NCBI GenBank assembly: GCA_021790995.1
Contig: JAJYFA010000010.1
Span: forward strand, 1 to 49,843
Reading direction: 5' to 3'
Origin: Acidobacteriota bacterium
Lineage (GTDB): Bacteria > Acidobacteriota > Terriglobia > Terriglobales > Acidobacteriaceae
Length of the DNA: 49,843 nt
The notes under the pieces are model-generated. The model was not told the DNA's origin, ran no database searches, and saw only the letters and a program-made list of their open reading frames with translations. Every line of letters starts with the position of its first letter. Position 1 is the first letter of the stretch. A program made the position numbers and the translations under genes. Shown here piece by piece: positions 1 through 8,183 of the stretch.

Positions 1-2
1 CG

Positions 3-938
3 CCGGCCGTAACTCCCGAAAAAGCTCCGGACAACAATCAGCCCGCGCGGAATACGCAGCAACCGGCCCAGCAGCCAACCTTCAGCACACCGCCGATCGC
101 CATCGTTCCGCTGGACAAGTCGCTTCCCGGCGCGGCGCTTGAAGTGGCCGGAGCGATGCAGGCGTGGAACGGACGGGCTTACTTGACCGGCAGCGGCAGC
201 ATTACCGCAGGCGCCCAGGCCGCCGCAGTCGCATTGCCGTATCGCGGCACCTTGCAGGTGTGCGCATCGAGCACTGTGAAACTGGCGGCCGATACGAGTG
301 CGCCGGCGGGTGAGGTCCCGGGCCTGCTGATTGCACTCGATCGCGGGGCGGTGGAGATGAGTCTGGCCGCAAGCACGGCGCGTGAAAAGAATGCCGACAC
401 TCTGCTGACGCCCTACTTTCGCATTCTCATCGGCGGGCCGAATCCGGCCGATGTGAAGGTGCGGCTCGGCGACCAGGGCGATACCTGCGTGGATAACATC
501 GGCGCCGATGCGCCCTACGTGGTTGTGACGAGTGTCTTCGAGGGCGGTCTCTATCGCGTGCAGCCGGGGCAGCGCGTGATGTTTGAGAACGGGAGCCTGC
601 AATCGGTGGTGGACCAGGAGAAAGAGCCGTGCGGATGCCCGCCACCGGCTGCAACTCATGGCAATGAGTTTCCACTTGCTCAGAGCGAAGGCTTGGCTCC
701 GGGCGCGCAGGCTCCGGTGGTATCCGCTCCGCCGAAGAGCGGCGCCAACGCCACCACGTCGCTGGCCTACAGCGGCGCTGATCGCGCGACGCGAGCCGCC
801 GCTCCTGTGACGGCTGCGCCAGTGGCGCCAGTTGCCCGCGTCGCGCCCGCGCCGCTCAAGCCGCAGCCAAAAGCGAAGAAACACGGATTTTTCTCGCGGG
901 TTGGGCGGTTTTTCCGGAAGATCTTCGGAGCGGACTGA
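3..938 (+). CDS. FecR-like/hypothetical protein, 5' end cut by the window edge
   Basis: The reading frame is open from base 3 with no stop, so the true start lies left of the window. A GTG at 144 is probably internal. The visible part opens Pro/Gln/Asn-rich. A beta-rich segment follows ('GTLQVCASSTVKL', 'ALDRGAVEMSL', 'VRLGDQGDTCVDN') that reads like a FecR-type or polymer-forming beta fold. Then come a Cys pair 'EPCGCPPP', a low-complexity Ala/Pro linker and a strongly basic amphipathic tail 'KKHGFFSRVGRFFRKIFG'. I do not recognise a named family. The FecR-like reading is an inference from the strand pattern. The tail could contact membrane or polyanions, but nothing here proves that. No stop-proximal terminator is obvious. 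Confidence 0.6.
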   Translation, partial: PAVTPEKAPDNNQPARNTQQPAQQPTFSTPPIAIVPLDKSLPGAALEVAGAMQAWNGRAYLTGSGSITAGAQAAAVALPYRGTLQVCASSTVKLAADTSAPAGEVPGLLIALDRGAVEMSLAASTAREKNADTLLTPYFRILIGGPNPADVKVRLGDQGDTCVDNIGADAPYVVVTSVFEGGLYRVQPGQRVMFENGSLQSVVDQEKEPCGCPPPAATHGNEFPLAQSEGLAPGAQAPVVSAPPKSGANATTSLAYSGADRATRAAAPVTAAPVAPVARVAPAPLKPQPKAKKHGFFSRVGRFFRKIFGAD

Positions 939-1076
939 GACCAATTGGGGACAGTCGACACTGAACAGGATCGGAAGACGATCTGAGACGAGTGACCGCG
1001 TGAGCGCGATTTTCTGCTGTTTCAGGCCGCGCGCAGTTCGCGAGAAAGTTCTCACCAGCGATCGGCAAAATTGAAC

Positions 1077-1106
1077 TTGCCTGATGGACACAAATCCAAG
1101 TATGCT
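1077..1106 (+). promoter_or_regulatory. possible promoter of the PEP-CTERM metalloprotease gene
   Basis: TTGCCT (1077-1082) and TATGCT (1101-1106) are separated by 18 bp, a fair but not strong sigma-70 match. A start site near 1113 would leave a leader of about 105 nt. Confidence 0.35.
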
Positions 1107-1174
1107 GGTGCCGTCCGAGGATTCCCAACAAGACTCGGTAAACACCAGAAAATCTCCCATTTTATTTTGAACAA

Positions 1175-1188
1175 GAGAGGCAACTCTC
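1175..1188 (+). promoter_or_regulatory. leader hairpin with GNRA loop before metalloprotease gene
   Basis: GAGAG-GCAA-CTCTC is a perfect 5-bp stem closed by a GCAA tetraloop. A C-TTCG-G motif lies about 15 nt downstream and an AGGAG ribosome site just before the ATG. It is a compact structured 5' UTR. No known riboswitch was recognised. Confidence 0.3.
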
Positions 1189-1219
1189 CCCAGCAGGTAC
1201 TTCGGGATAGGAGACCCGC

Positions 1220-2206
1220 ATGATGTCCCCTAAGGTGCTTTGTGTGCTTGCCCTGATTGGTTTCACCGCGGCCGCTTCCGCAACCCCGCTTATCACCGTC
1301 GAATACGATCCAACCGTCGCATTCAGTAATGCCGACAAAGCGGCGATTCAGAGCGCTTTGGACTTTTACACATCCAATATGAGCAGCAACTTTTCGCTCA
1401 CGGTGGCATTCGGAGCACAGACGGGTGGGGGCGCATCTTCCCAGTGGTTTGCCGTCTCCGGTTCATATACTGGCTATTACAACGCATTGGTTGCCAACTC
1501 TTCGGGCAATGCCACGGATACTTCCGCGATAGCGAGCCTTGGCGGCCCGTCTGCCAATAACCCCGTGACAGGCAGTCAGGACATTCTTTTGCCAGTTACG
1601 CTCGCCTCGGATCTCGGCCTTGTAGCGCAGAATTCCACTCAATTCGGCTCGTGCGACAACCTGACCGCCAATGCCTGCATTACGCTCAATACCACACTGC
1701 TGAATACGTCGGGATCTCCGCAGTCAGGGCTTGAGGGGATCGTGCAACACGAGATCGACGAGGTATTGGGCACCGCTTCCGCTCTTCCCAACGGTGGGGG
1801 AACCGTACCCACAAATCCGATGGCGGCCGACCTCTACCGCTACAGCGCCCCAGGAACACGCAGCTTCGCGCTCAATACATCCACCTCCGTTCCATGCGCG
1901 GGGTCGCCCACAGCGTATTTCTCGGTCAATGGCGGCGTCTCGTCCCCAGCCGGGGCCACATACAACAACTGCAACAACGGCGGTGACTATGGCGACTGGA
2001 TTGGCACCAGTGGTCAATACGTTCAGGATGCTTTTGGGAGCTATTCGCAGACCGTTACGCTGAATCTGAACTCGCCGGAGGTGATGGTTCTGGACGCGGT
2101 GGGCTACAACTTCCAACCGTCGCCTGTTCCTGAGCCTTCCACGTATATCTTTCTGCTGACTGGACTGGGCGTTACATTTCTCTGGCGCGTTCGATGGCGC
2201 GGATGA
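1220..2206 (+). CDS. PEP-CTERM-anchored metalloprotease (NF038122-like)
   Basis: A secreted 328-aa protein with an N-terminal signal peptide (cleavage near 'AAASATP'). The central motif 'VQHEIDEVLG' gives a His-Glu pair typical of the NF038122 zinc-protease-like family rather than the classic HExxH. The C-terminus is a textbook PEP-CTERM sorting signal: 'VPEPSTYIFLL', a hydrophobic helix, then an Arg-rich end 'WRVRWRG'. This implies export, then processing by an exosortase/archaeosortase-type enzyme that is not in this window. The start is set by AGGAG six bases before ATG 1220. The last 35 bp overlap the end of trpE on the other strand, so the basic anchor residues are coded opposite trpE's last codons. 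Substrate unknown. Confidence 0.8.
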   Translation: MMSPKVLCVLALIGFTAAASATPLITVEYDPTVAFSNADKAAIQSALDFYTSNMSSNFSLTVAFGAQTGGGASSQWFAVSGSYTGYYNALVANSSGNATDTSAIASLGGPSANNPVTGSQDILLPVTLASDLGLVAQNSTQFGSCDNLTANACITLNTTLLNTSGSPQSGLEGIVQHEIDEVLGTASALPNGGGTVPTNPMAADLYRYSAPGTRSFALNTSTSVPCAGSPTAYFSVNGGVSSPAGATYNNCNNGGDYGDWIGTSGQYVQDAFGSYSQTVTLNLNSPEVMVLDAVGYNFQPSPVPEPSTYIFLLTGLGVTFLWRVRWRG

Positions 2207-3743
2207 CGGCCTGGGCCTTATTGATGGTTTCCTGGTGCTCGAGTTCAGGGACGGAGTCGGCAACGATGCCTGCGCCGGACTGGACGTAGCCTTTGCCGCC
2301 GATAGCGAGCATCGATCGGATGGCAATGCAGGAGTCGAGGTTGCCGGAAAAATCGGCATAGAGGACAGCGCCGCCATAGGCGCCACGGCGGGCTGGCTCG
2401 AGCTCTTCAATGATCTCCATGGCCCGCACCTTGGGCGCCCCGGAGAGCGTGCCGGCAGGGAAGCAGGCGCGGAGGGCGTCGACGGCGGTGAGATCGGGAC
2501 GGAGCTGGCCTTCGATCGAGCTGACGATATGCATGACGTGCGAGTATCGCTCGACAAACATCAGCCTGTCGACATTGACCGAGCCAAAGCGGCTGACACG
2601 GCCCACGTCATTGCGGCCCAGGTCGACCAGCATCACGTGTTCGGCGCGCTCCTTTTCGTCGTGCAGCATCTCTTCGGCGAGCGCGTTGTCCTCGGCTTCG
2701 GTGGCGCCACGCGGCCGTGTGCCCGCGATGGGGCGGTACTCAACCTTGCCCTGGTGCACGCGGACCAGGAGCTCAGGCGAAGAACCGGCAATCTCCAGGC
2801 GCTCTCCGCGTTTTGACTTCCTGGATGAGCGGCTCGGGTGGGTGGCTGCCCCCAGCGGACCCTCGGGATCGAAGCGCAGGAAGAACATATAGGGACTTGG
2901 GTTGACGGTGCGCAGGGCGCGGTAAATCTGGAAGCTGTCGACGCCGGGTTCGACATCGAATCGCTGTGAAAGGACCGCTTGAAAAACGTCGCCGGCGCGG
3001 ATGTACTCCTTGGTGCGAGCAACGGCCGCGAGGAAGTCGCTCTTTGGCGTGCGGTGTTTGACCTTGAGCTTGCCAGTCTGGCGCTTTTTTCCTTGCTTCG
3101 GACCAGGCAGCGGCAAGTTGATGTGTTTCTCAAGCTTGTTGAGGCGCTTGACAGCGCGACCATAGGCGGCCGAAGCGTTGCCTTGGGATACGTTGGCCGT
3201 GACGACAAGCCAGATCTCCTTGCGTACATGGTCAAAGGCCAGCACCTCGTCGAAGAAGAGCAGGCAGGCATCGGGGATGCCGAGCTCGTCCTTGGCGCGC
3301 ACGGGCAGACGCTCGATCTGGCGTACAGCGTCGTAGGCGAAGAAGCCGACGGCGCCGGCGGTGAAGGGTGGCAGTCCGGCAAGCCGCGCCGGTTTGTGAC
3401 CGCTCAGCGCATCGCGCAACACGGCAAAGATGTCGCCGTCGAAGCGGCGGATTTTTGCGCGGGAGGCTCCGCGGCCCTCAGTGATGGTAATTTCGCGGCC
3501 GCGCGCAGTGATACGCTTGAAAGGCGCAAAGCCAATGAAGGTGTAGCGTCCCACCTGTTCGCCGCCCTCGACGGATTCGAGCAGGAAGCACTCGCGCTCG
3601 GGCCAGGCCGCGCGCAGGAAAGCCGAAACCGGGGTTTCGAGATCGGCCATGAGTCTGCGGCAGACGGGAACGAGCGTGTGCGTCCGGGCCAGAGCCAGGA
3701 ACTCCTTGCGCGAGGGATGGACTTGTTGGGAAGTGGCGTTCAC
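2172..3743 (-). CDS. trpE: anthranilate synthase component I
   Basis: Converts chorismate plus glutamine-derived ammonia to anthranilate, the first committed step of tryptophan synthesis, with TrpG as partner. At 523 aa it has the usual length. The N-terminal half holds the feedback-site motif 'FLLESVEGGE' and 'GRYTFIGFAP'. The C-terminal chorismate-binding half shows 'GSSPELLVRV', 'PIAGTRPRG', 'LVDLGRNDVGRV', 'GTLSGAPKVRAM' and 'SCIAIRSM'. The start is a GTG. It is favoured because the protein then begins with the family-typical 'EFLALARTHTLVPVCRRLMADLETP' region, cited here only by its position at residues 14-38. No trpG or other trp gene lies beside it in the window, so it appears to stand alone. 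The 3' end overlaps the convergent metalloprotease gene. Confidence 0.96.
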   Translation of the reverse strand: MNATSQQVHPSRKEFLALARTHTLVPVCRRLMADLETPVSAFLRAAWPERECFLLESVEGGEQVGRYTFIGFAPFKRITARGREITITEGRGASRAKIRRFDGDIFAVLRDALSGHKPARLAGLPPFTAGAVGFFAYDAVRQIERLPVRAKDELGIPDACLLFFDEVLAFDHVRKEIWLVVTANVSQGNASAAYGRAVKRLNKLEKHINLPLPGPKQGKKRQTGKLKVKHRTPKSDFLAAVARTKEYIRAGDVFQAVLSQRFDVEPGVDSFQIYRALRTVNPSPYMFFLRFDPEGPLGAATHPSRSSRKSKRGERLEIAGSSPELLVRVHQGKVEYRPIAGTRPRGATEAEDNALAEEMLHDEKERAEHVMLVDLGRNDVGRVSRFGSVNVDRLMFVERYSHVMHIVSSIEGQLRPDLTAVDALRACFPAGTLSGAPKVRAMEIIEELEPARRGAYGGAVLYADFSGNLDSCIAIRSMLAIGGKGYVQSGAGIVADSVPELEHQETINKAQAVIRAIERAREM

Positions 3744-3861
3744 AGCTCAAGTGTACCTGTTTGTGCGTTTCGTGGGCGCGATAGAGCTTCCCGCGCCAGG
3801 CAGGATGGGTACCGTGAGAAATCGAACGTAAAAAACCCTTGAACAAGCGTGACGGCATGTC

Positions 3862-3890
3862 TTGACGAGGACCGTTTAGCGGCCTAGACT
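3862..3890 (+). promoter_or_regulatory. sigma-70-type promoter of gdhA
   Basis: TTGACG (3862-3867), a 17-bp spacer and TAGACT (3885-3890) form the best housekeeping-type promoter in the window. The predicted start near 3897 leaves a leader of about 180 nt before the gdhA start codon. Confidence 0.6.
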
Positions 3891-3922
3891 CACTGAGGTT
3901 TGGGTTTACGGGACTTTTGAGC

Positions 3923-4038
3923 CGCTGTGAACACAGCGCCGGATCGAAGATTCGGATGCTATGAAAGCGGCCGAAGACGCGAAACCCTGGCCTATGGGAG
4001 CCGTGCCGATAGGCCGGATAGACCGGACTAGAGTCCGG
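3923..4038 (+). promoter_or_regulatory. structured gdhA leader with four consecutive hairpins
   Basis: Between the promoter and gdhA the transcript can form four strong helices. CGCTGTG/CACAGCG spans 3923-3938. CCGGATC-GAA-GATTCGG spans 3939-3955 with one G-T pair. GGCCTAT/ATAGGCC spans 3989-4015 with a 13-nt loop. CCGGACT/AGTCCGG spans 4023-4038. None ends in a T-run, so these are not simple terminators. The arrangement fits a cis-regulatory RNA or a protein-binding leader. I do not recognise a named riboswitch class. Confidence 0.45.
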
Positions 4039-4080
4039 CGCATCCAAAAACTCTAGGCGCGGCAGAAGATGGAGAAGGTT

Positions 4081-5358
4081 ATGGCAACACAATCGCCTCA
4101 AGTGACGCTTGACCAGGAGATCAATCCCTGGGAAGCGCAAAACGCGCGCTTCGACTTTGCCGCGCGTAAATTGAATTTGGACGAAGGACTATGGAAGGTG
4201 CTGCGCTCGCCATCGCGCGAGATCATCGTGCACTTTCCGGTAGCGCTCGACAACGGCACGATCGAAATGTTTACGGGATTTCGCGTGCAGCACAACATAG
4301 CCCGCGGCCCGTGCAAGGGCGGCATCCGCTATGCTCCGGACGTGACGCTGGACGAAGTGCGCGCGCTGGCCAGTTGGATGACCTGGAAGTGCGCAGTGGT
4401 GAACATTCCCTTTGGCGGCGCCAAGGGAGGCGTCATCTGCAATCCGATGGCGATGAGCCGCAACGAACTGGAGCGTATGACGCGCCGCTACACGGCCGAG
4501 ATCATTGAGTTCATCGGACCAGAAAAGGACGTGCCGGCGCCCGACGTGAACACCAACGAACAGACCATGGCGTGGATCATGGATACCTATTCCATGCACA
4601 TGCGCAAGACCGTGACAGCGGTCGTGACGGGTAAGCCGACTAACCTGGGGGGCTCGCAGGGGCGCGTTGAGGCTACTGGACGCGGTGTCCGGCTGGTCTG
4701 CGACGAAAGCCTGCGCTACCTGAACATGCCGGTTGAGGGCTGCCGTGTCATCATTCAGGGCTTCGGCAACGTGGGATCGAATGCGGCGCGGCTGATGCAG
4801 GAACGCGGCTACTCGATTATTGGTATTGCCGAGCGCGATGGCGGCCTGTTCAACCCCGCGGGCATTGATATTCACCAGCTTCTTGAATACAAATTCCGGA
4901 ATAATACGATCCTGGGCTTCCGCGGTGCTGAAGCCATGCCGAGCGATGAACTGCTGGTATCGGATTGCGAAATCCTGATCCCGGCAGCGACCGAGAACGT
5001 GATTACCAGTCGCAATGCGGACAAGATTAAGGCGAAGATCGTAGTGGAAGGCGCCAACGGGCCCACCACTGCCGTAGCCGACGAGATCCTGGCCGAGAAG
5101 CGGGTGTTTATCGTTCCCGACATTCTGTCGAACGCCGGCGGAGTAACGGCCAGCTACTTCGAGTGGGTGCAGGATCGCCAGGGCTATTTCTGGAAAGAGG
5201 CCATGGTCAACGAGCAGCTTGAGACGATTCTGCGCTCGAGCTTCGAGGACGTGGTGCGTTACGCCGAGGCTCACGGCGTAAACAACCGCATCGCGGCCTA
5301 TATGCTGGCCATCGATCGCGTCGCTTACACGATCAAGCAGCGCGGCATCTACGCATAA
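4081..5358 (+). CDS. gdhA: Glu/Leu/Phe/Val dehydrogenase (glutamate dehydrogenase)
   Basis: Catalyses reversible oxidative deamination of glutamate to 2-oxoglutarate and ammonia in the cytoplasm. Family motifs are clear: '[13 protein letters not shown]' (substrate lysine), 'PFGGAKGGV' (catalytic lysine region), and the Rossmann motif '[10 protein letters not shown]' in the dinucleotide-binding C-terminal half. Length (425 aa) matches hexameric bacterial enzymes. ATG 4081 is preferred over the in-frame ATG 4069 because GGAG at 4071-4074 sits six bases upstream of it. The gene is preceded by a strong promoter and a long hairpin-rich leader, suggesting post-transcriptional control linked to nitrogen or amino-acid status (inference). 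Confidence 0.95.
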   Translation: MATQSPQVTLDQEINPWEAQNARFDFAARKLNLDEGLWKVLRSPSREIIVHFPVALDNGTIEMFTGFRVQHNIARGPCKGGIRYAPDVTLDEVRALASWMTWKCAVVNIPFGGAKGGVICNPMAMSRNELERMTRRYTAEIIEFIGPEKDVPAPDVNTNEQTMAWIMDTYSMHMRKTVTAVVTGKPTNLGGSQGRVEATGRGVRLVCDESLRYLNMPVEGCRVIIQGFGNVGSNAARLMQERGYSIIGIAERDGGLFNPAGIDIHQLLEYKFRNNTILGFRGAEAMPSDELLVSDCEILIPAATENVITSRNADKIKAKIVVEGANGPTTAVADEILAEKRVFIVPDILSNAGGVTASYFEWVQDRQGYFWKEAMVNEQLETILRSSFEDVVRYAEAHGVNNRIAAYMLAIDRVAYTIKQRGIYA

Positions 5359-5476
5359 CAACGCGAGCATCTGAATCGACAACGGCGGGGGAAGTGGGAC
5401 TTCTCCCGCCGTAGTTTCTTGGCGGGCACAACCCTGCGCAGGGTTAAGGCATCAAGGCTTCTTGAGGAGCAAGGCC

Positions 5477-6022
5477 ATGAAAGTCTCGCACGCGCTGGTT
5501 GCCACAGGCGTCTTCTTCTTTTCCATCCCACTCATCGGCCAAAAGCAATCCACACCCACGCCCATGCCGGCGGCCTGCGGAGACTTGAATGTGCACATGA
5601 CGGTGAAGCTGGACCCAGCGCCGCACACGCCGCAGCAACCAGATACTGGAAAGGCCTTGATCTACTTCATCCAAGACATCGGGATCCCGCCGCTCTATCG
5701 TCCAGATTGGACAACGAGGGCTGGAATCGACGGGAAGTGGGTTGGCGCGAACCAAGGGAACTCGTATTTCTTCGTTCCGGTCGATCCGGGCGAGCATCAT
5801 CTCTGTGTGTCGTACCAATGGCGTTTTTCGCCCTTTTCCCGACTGAGCACCGTTGAACTCGCGCACCTGTCAGCCGAAGCAGGAAAGAGTTATTTCTATC
5901 GCGTCACGATCATCCATTCCGAAGGTGGCCCGGTATCGCTGATTCTGAATCTGGTAGATAGCGACGAGGGGAAGCACGTTGTTTCGACCGACCCGCTGGC
6001 GACGGCGCACATCCGGAAATAG
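5477..6022 (+). CDS. DUF2846-like secreted protein
   Basis: A 181-aa protein with a signal peptide ('MKVSHALVATGVFFFSIPLIGQ'-type N-terminus ending near residue 22), hence periplasmic or surface. The core 'GKALIYFIQD', 'DGKWVGANQGNSYFFVPVDPG' (two adjoining strands, residues roughly 75-95) and 'EHHLCVSY' followed by 'AGKSYFYRV' match the DUF2846 pattern of small beta-rich envelope proteins. No lipobox Cys is visible at the signal end. ATG 5477 is chosen because GAGGAG at 5464-5469 lies seven bases upstream; an in-frame TTG at 5462 is less likely. Function unknown. Confidence 0.7.
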   Translation: MKVSHALVATGVFFFSIPLIGQKQSTPTPMPAACGDLNVHMTVKLDPAPHTPQQPDTGKALIYFIQDIGIPPLYRPDWTTRAGIDGKWVGANQGNSYFFVPVDPGEHHLCVSYQWRFSPFSRLSTVELAHLSAEAGKSYFYRVTIIHSEGGPVSLILNLVDSDEGKHVVSTDPLATAHIRK

Positions 6023-6045
6023 GGGCGTGCGCCGTTAATCGCGCG

Positions 6046-6180
6046 CTAGCGATGGTTGTTCGTCGACGCTGATGAACCGTCGCGAGGCAGGCTGCGCAGG
6101 TAGGCGATGATCTGCCACAGTTCCGGCTCGGGCAGGGAACTCCATGACGGCATTCCTTTCCGCAGGCTGCCGTTCCGAAG
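6046..6180 (-). pseudogene. C-terminal relic of a c-type cytochrome
   Basis: Read on the minus strand this encodes 'LRNGSLRKGMPSW', then 'LPEPELWQIIAYLRSLP' and a stop. That is the heme-Met ligand loop plus last helix typical of class I cytochrome c. The frame is closed by TGA two codons upstream, and no CxxCH motif exists between here and the IS element at 6262. So the N-terminal part has been lost. A related but different complete cytochrome lies at 29999-30568. The remnant sits immediately beside the IS630 insertion. Confidence 0.7.
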
Positions 6181-6241
6181 CAGTCAGGCACAAGGCCTAA
6201 ATCCGCAGGCACTGCGGGCAGTGGCTGCTAAGTACGACCAA

Positions 6242-6253
6242 TTTAGTCCTAAA
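6242..6253. promoter_or_regulatory. possible operator, TTTAG-TC-CTAAA inverted repeat
   Basis: A 5-2-5 inverted repeat in an AT-rich stretch upstream (minus strand) of the cytochrome relic. It resembles boxes bound by Rrf2-type regulators. That is only a visual resemblance. Confidence 0.25.
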
Positions 6254-6258
6254 TCAAA

Positions 6259-6277
6259 CTAGTATCTAGTTGCATAA
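6259..6277 (+). repeat. left inverted repeat of IS630 element (with CTAG target bases)
   Basis: These nineteen bases beginning CTAGTATCTAG are the exact reverse complement of 7358-7376. The outermost CTA/TAG bases are probably target site rather than element. Confidence 0.9.
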
Positions 6278-7373
6278 ATAGCCGAATGGTGTATATTGCA
6301 ATGCATGAAGGCTCGCAACATTGTACTCACGCCAGAAGAGCGGTCTGATTTGGAGTCGCTTGAACGCCGCGCCACGAGCGCGAAGCGGGATGTGTTTCGT
6401 GCTGGGGTAATCTTGCTGGCTGCGGCTGGAGCCAGCAACGAAGAGATAGCCACGGCGATGAAGACCCGCCCGGCAACGGCCAGCAAATGGCGCGGCCGCT
6501 TTTTGCGCAGCCGTTTGAGCGGGCTGCAGGATGCGCCCCGTCCAGGCAAACCCGCGACCTATGACCAAGGAACGGAACAGCGGGTTCTTAAACAACTGGA
6601 CCAGCCGCCTCCCAAGGGCTTTGCGCGCTGGAACGGCACCTTGCTGGCGTCGGCTCTCAAAGACGTTTCCGCTGATCAGATCTGGCGGGTGCTGCGCAAG
6701 CACGGAATCTCGCTGGAACGTCGCCGCAGTTGGTGCATTTCCACCGACCCCTGCTTCGCCCAGAAAGCGGCCGACGTGGTCGGTCTGTATTTGAATCCGC
6801 CGGAAAATGCGCTGGTGCTGAGCGTCGACGAAAAGCCTCACATTCAGGCTCTGGAAAGAGCCCAGGGCTGGCTGAAACTTCCCAATGGCAAGGCACTCAC
6901 CGGTTTTCAGCACGAGTACAAACGCCATGGCACAACTACCTTGTTTGCCGCCTTGGAAGTGGCCACCGGACTGGTAAGGGGCGACCATTACAAGCGCCGC
7001 CGCCGGGTGGAGTTCCTCGACTTCATGAATGGTGTGGTGGATCAGTATCCTGGCCGGGAGATTCACGTCATCCTCGACAATCTGAACACCCACAAACCCA
7101 AATGCGACCGCTGGCTGGCACGGCATAAGAACGTTCAATTCCACTTCACGCCTACCCATGCATCGTGGCTGAATCAAGTGGAAATCTGGTTTTCCATTCT
7201 CGAACGCCAATCCTTGGCTGGGACCAGTTTCACCAGTCCCAGACAGCTACGCGAACACATGGACGAATTCATCGCCGCCTACAACCAAACCGCACACCCA
7301 TTCGAGTGGAAAAAGCAGGCGGTGTTCCAGAAACACCCCAAAACACAGTACGCTAACTTATGCAACTAGATAC
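6262..7373 (+). mobile_element. complete IS630-family insertion sequence
   Basis: A 1112-bp element carrying one DD34E transposase gene. It is bounded by perfect inverted repeats (GTATCTAGTTGCATAA at the left, its complement at the right) and flanked on both sides by TA. IS630 elements duplicate a TA dinucleotide, preferably inside CTAG. Here the bases outside are C-TA at the left and TA-G at the right, exactly as expected for insertion into CTAG. The perfect ends and intact gene suggest a recent, possibly active element. Confidence 0.88.
6305..7369 (+). CDS. IS630 family transposase
   Basis: A 354-aa DDE transposase. The N-terminal part is a helix-turn-helix of the Tc1/mariner-IS630 type ('ASNEEIATAMKTRPATASKW') joined to a winged-helix segment. 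Numbering from the alternative TTG at 6296, the catalytic acids are D178 in 'LSVDEK', D261 in 'VILDNLNTHK' and E296 in 'WLNQVEIWF'. That gives the diagnostic 34-residue D-E spacing of IS630. The stop codon lies inside the right inverted repeat. ATG 6305 gives the start; TTG 6296 is in frame. No frameshift is needed, so the gene looks functional. Confidence 0.92.
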   Translation: MKARNIVLTPEERSDLESLERRATSAKRDVFRAGVILLAAAGASNEEIATAMKTRPATASKWRGRFLRSRLSGLQDAPRPGKPATYDQGTEQRVLKQLDQPPPKGFARWNGTLLASALKDVSADQIWRVLRKHGISLERRRSWCISTDPCFAQKAADVVGLYLNPPENALVLSVDEKPHIQALERAQGWLKLPNGKALTGFQHEYKRHGTTTLFAALEVATGLVRGDHYKRRRRVEFLDFMNGVVDQYPGREIHVILDNLNTHKPKCDRWLARHKNVQFHFTPTHASWLNQVEIWFSILERQSLAGTSFTSPRQLREHMDEFIAAYNQTAHPFEWKKQAVFQKHPKTQYANLCN

Positions 7374-7376
7374 TAG
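7358..7376 (-). repeat. right inverted repeat of IS630 element (with CTAG target bases)
   Basis: Exact reverse complement of 6259-6277. It contains the transposase stop codon at 7367-7369. Confidence 0.9.
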
Positions 7377-7521
7377 CATACCCCTCCGGGCAGTGCAATC
7401 GTTCCTGTACCACCTTCTGAGCGGTGTTTTTGGAAGGTTGCAAGGCTGGCAGAGAATTGTATTTGTGGTGCAATAATAGACACACGCCGCGGAGAGACGA
7501 GGAAACCGCGGCGCGAGCACG

Positions 7522-8160
7522 ATGAATCTGCCGAATTCCATCACCATGACGCGGATCGTCATGATTCCACTGTTTCTGTGGATTCTTTCGCCGCATTTCC
7601 CATGGCAGGGACACGGCGCGCAGGAGCTTGCTGCGTCGGTGCTCTTCGTGCTGGCGTCGATCACCGACGGTCTGGATGGGTATCTGGCGCGCAAGCGCGG
7701 CCAGATTACGACCATGGGCATGCTGCTCGATCCGCTGGCCGACAAGATCATGGTGACGGCCGCGTTTGTGGCGCTGGTGGCCTACAATCCCGACGTTGTA
7801 AAGGTGTGGATCGTGGTCGTCATCATTGGCCGCGAGTTCCTGATCTCAGGGTTGCGCTCCATCGCAGCCTCTGAAGGATTCACCATCACGGCCAGCGAAC
7901 TGGGTAAGCTGAAGACGGTGGTGCAGATTGTAGCGGTTGTTTCGGCGGTTCTGGCGCATCGCTGGGACCACTGGGAGATCGGCGTCGTGGCGATTCCGGT
8001 GAGATGGTACGCAGTTGCGGCGATTTACTTTGCCGCCGCGGTAGCTGTGATTTCGGCGGTGGATTACTTCATAGGCTTCTGGAAGCAGATCGACCACGCC
8101 TCAAAAGACCGTCGCAAAGCCGCGGTGCTTTCGCGAGGGAAAAGCGTCAAGCTGACGTAA
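7522..8160 (+). CDS. pgsA: CDP-diacylglycerol--glycerol-3-phosphate 3-phosphatidyltransferase
   Basis: An integral-membrane CDP-alcohol phosphotransferase making phosphatidylglycerophosphate, the committed step to phosphatidylglycerol and cardiolipin. The CDP-alcohol signature DGxxAR-x8-G-x3-D-x3-D is complete: 'DGYLARKRGQITTMGMLLD' continuing into 'PLADK'. Several hydrophobic helices follow. The length of 212 aa is slightly above the usual 180-200. The start has only a weak ribosome site, with GAGG about 20 nt upstream. The IS630 element lies 148 bp upstream and could have altered the native promoter region. The gene is convergent with the hydrolase gene across a shared hairpin. Confidence 0.92.
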   Translation: MNLPNSITMTRIVMIPLFLWILSPHFPWQGHGAQELAASVLFVLASITDGLDGYLARKRGQITTMGMLLDPLADKIMVTAAFVALVAYNPDVVKVWIVVVIIGREFLISGLRSIAASEGFTITASELGKLKTVVQIVAVVSAVLAHRWDHWEIGVVAIPVRWYAVAAIYFAAAVAVISAVDYFIGFWKQIDHASKDRRKAAVLSRGKSVKLT

Positions 8161-8183
8161 AGCAGGGAAGAGGAAGCAGAATG

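Noticed and set aside
3744-3862. Trp leader peptide/attenuator for trpE
   Set aside because: The only candidate leader frame has a single Trp codon and no alternating hairpins with a T-run.
4189-5382. Antisense frame of about 400 codons opposite gdhA
   Set aside because: The gdhA frame has full catalytic motifs. The antisense protein is His/Arg-rich without domains.
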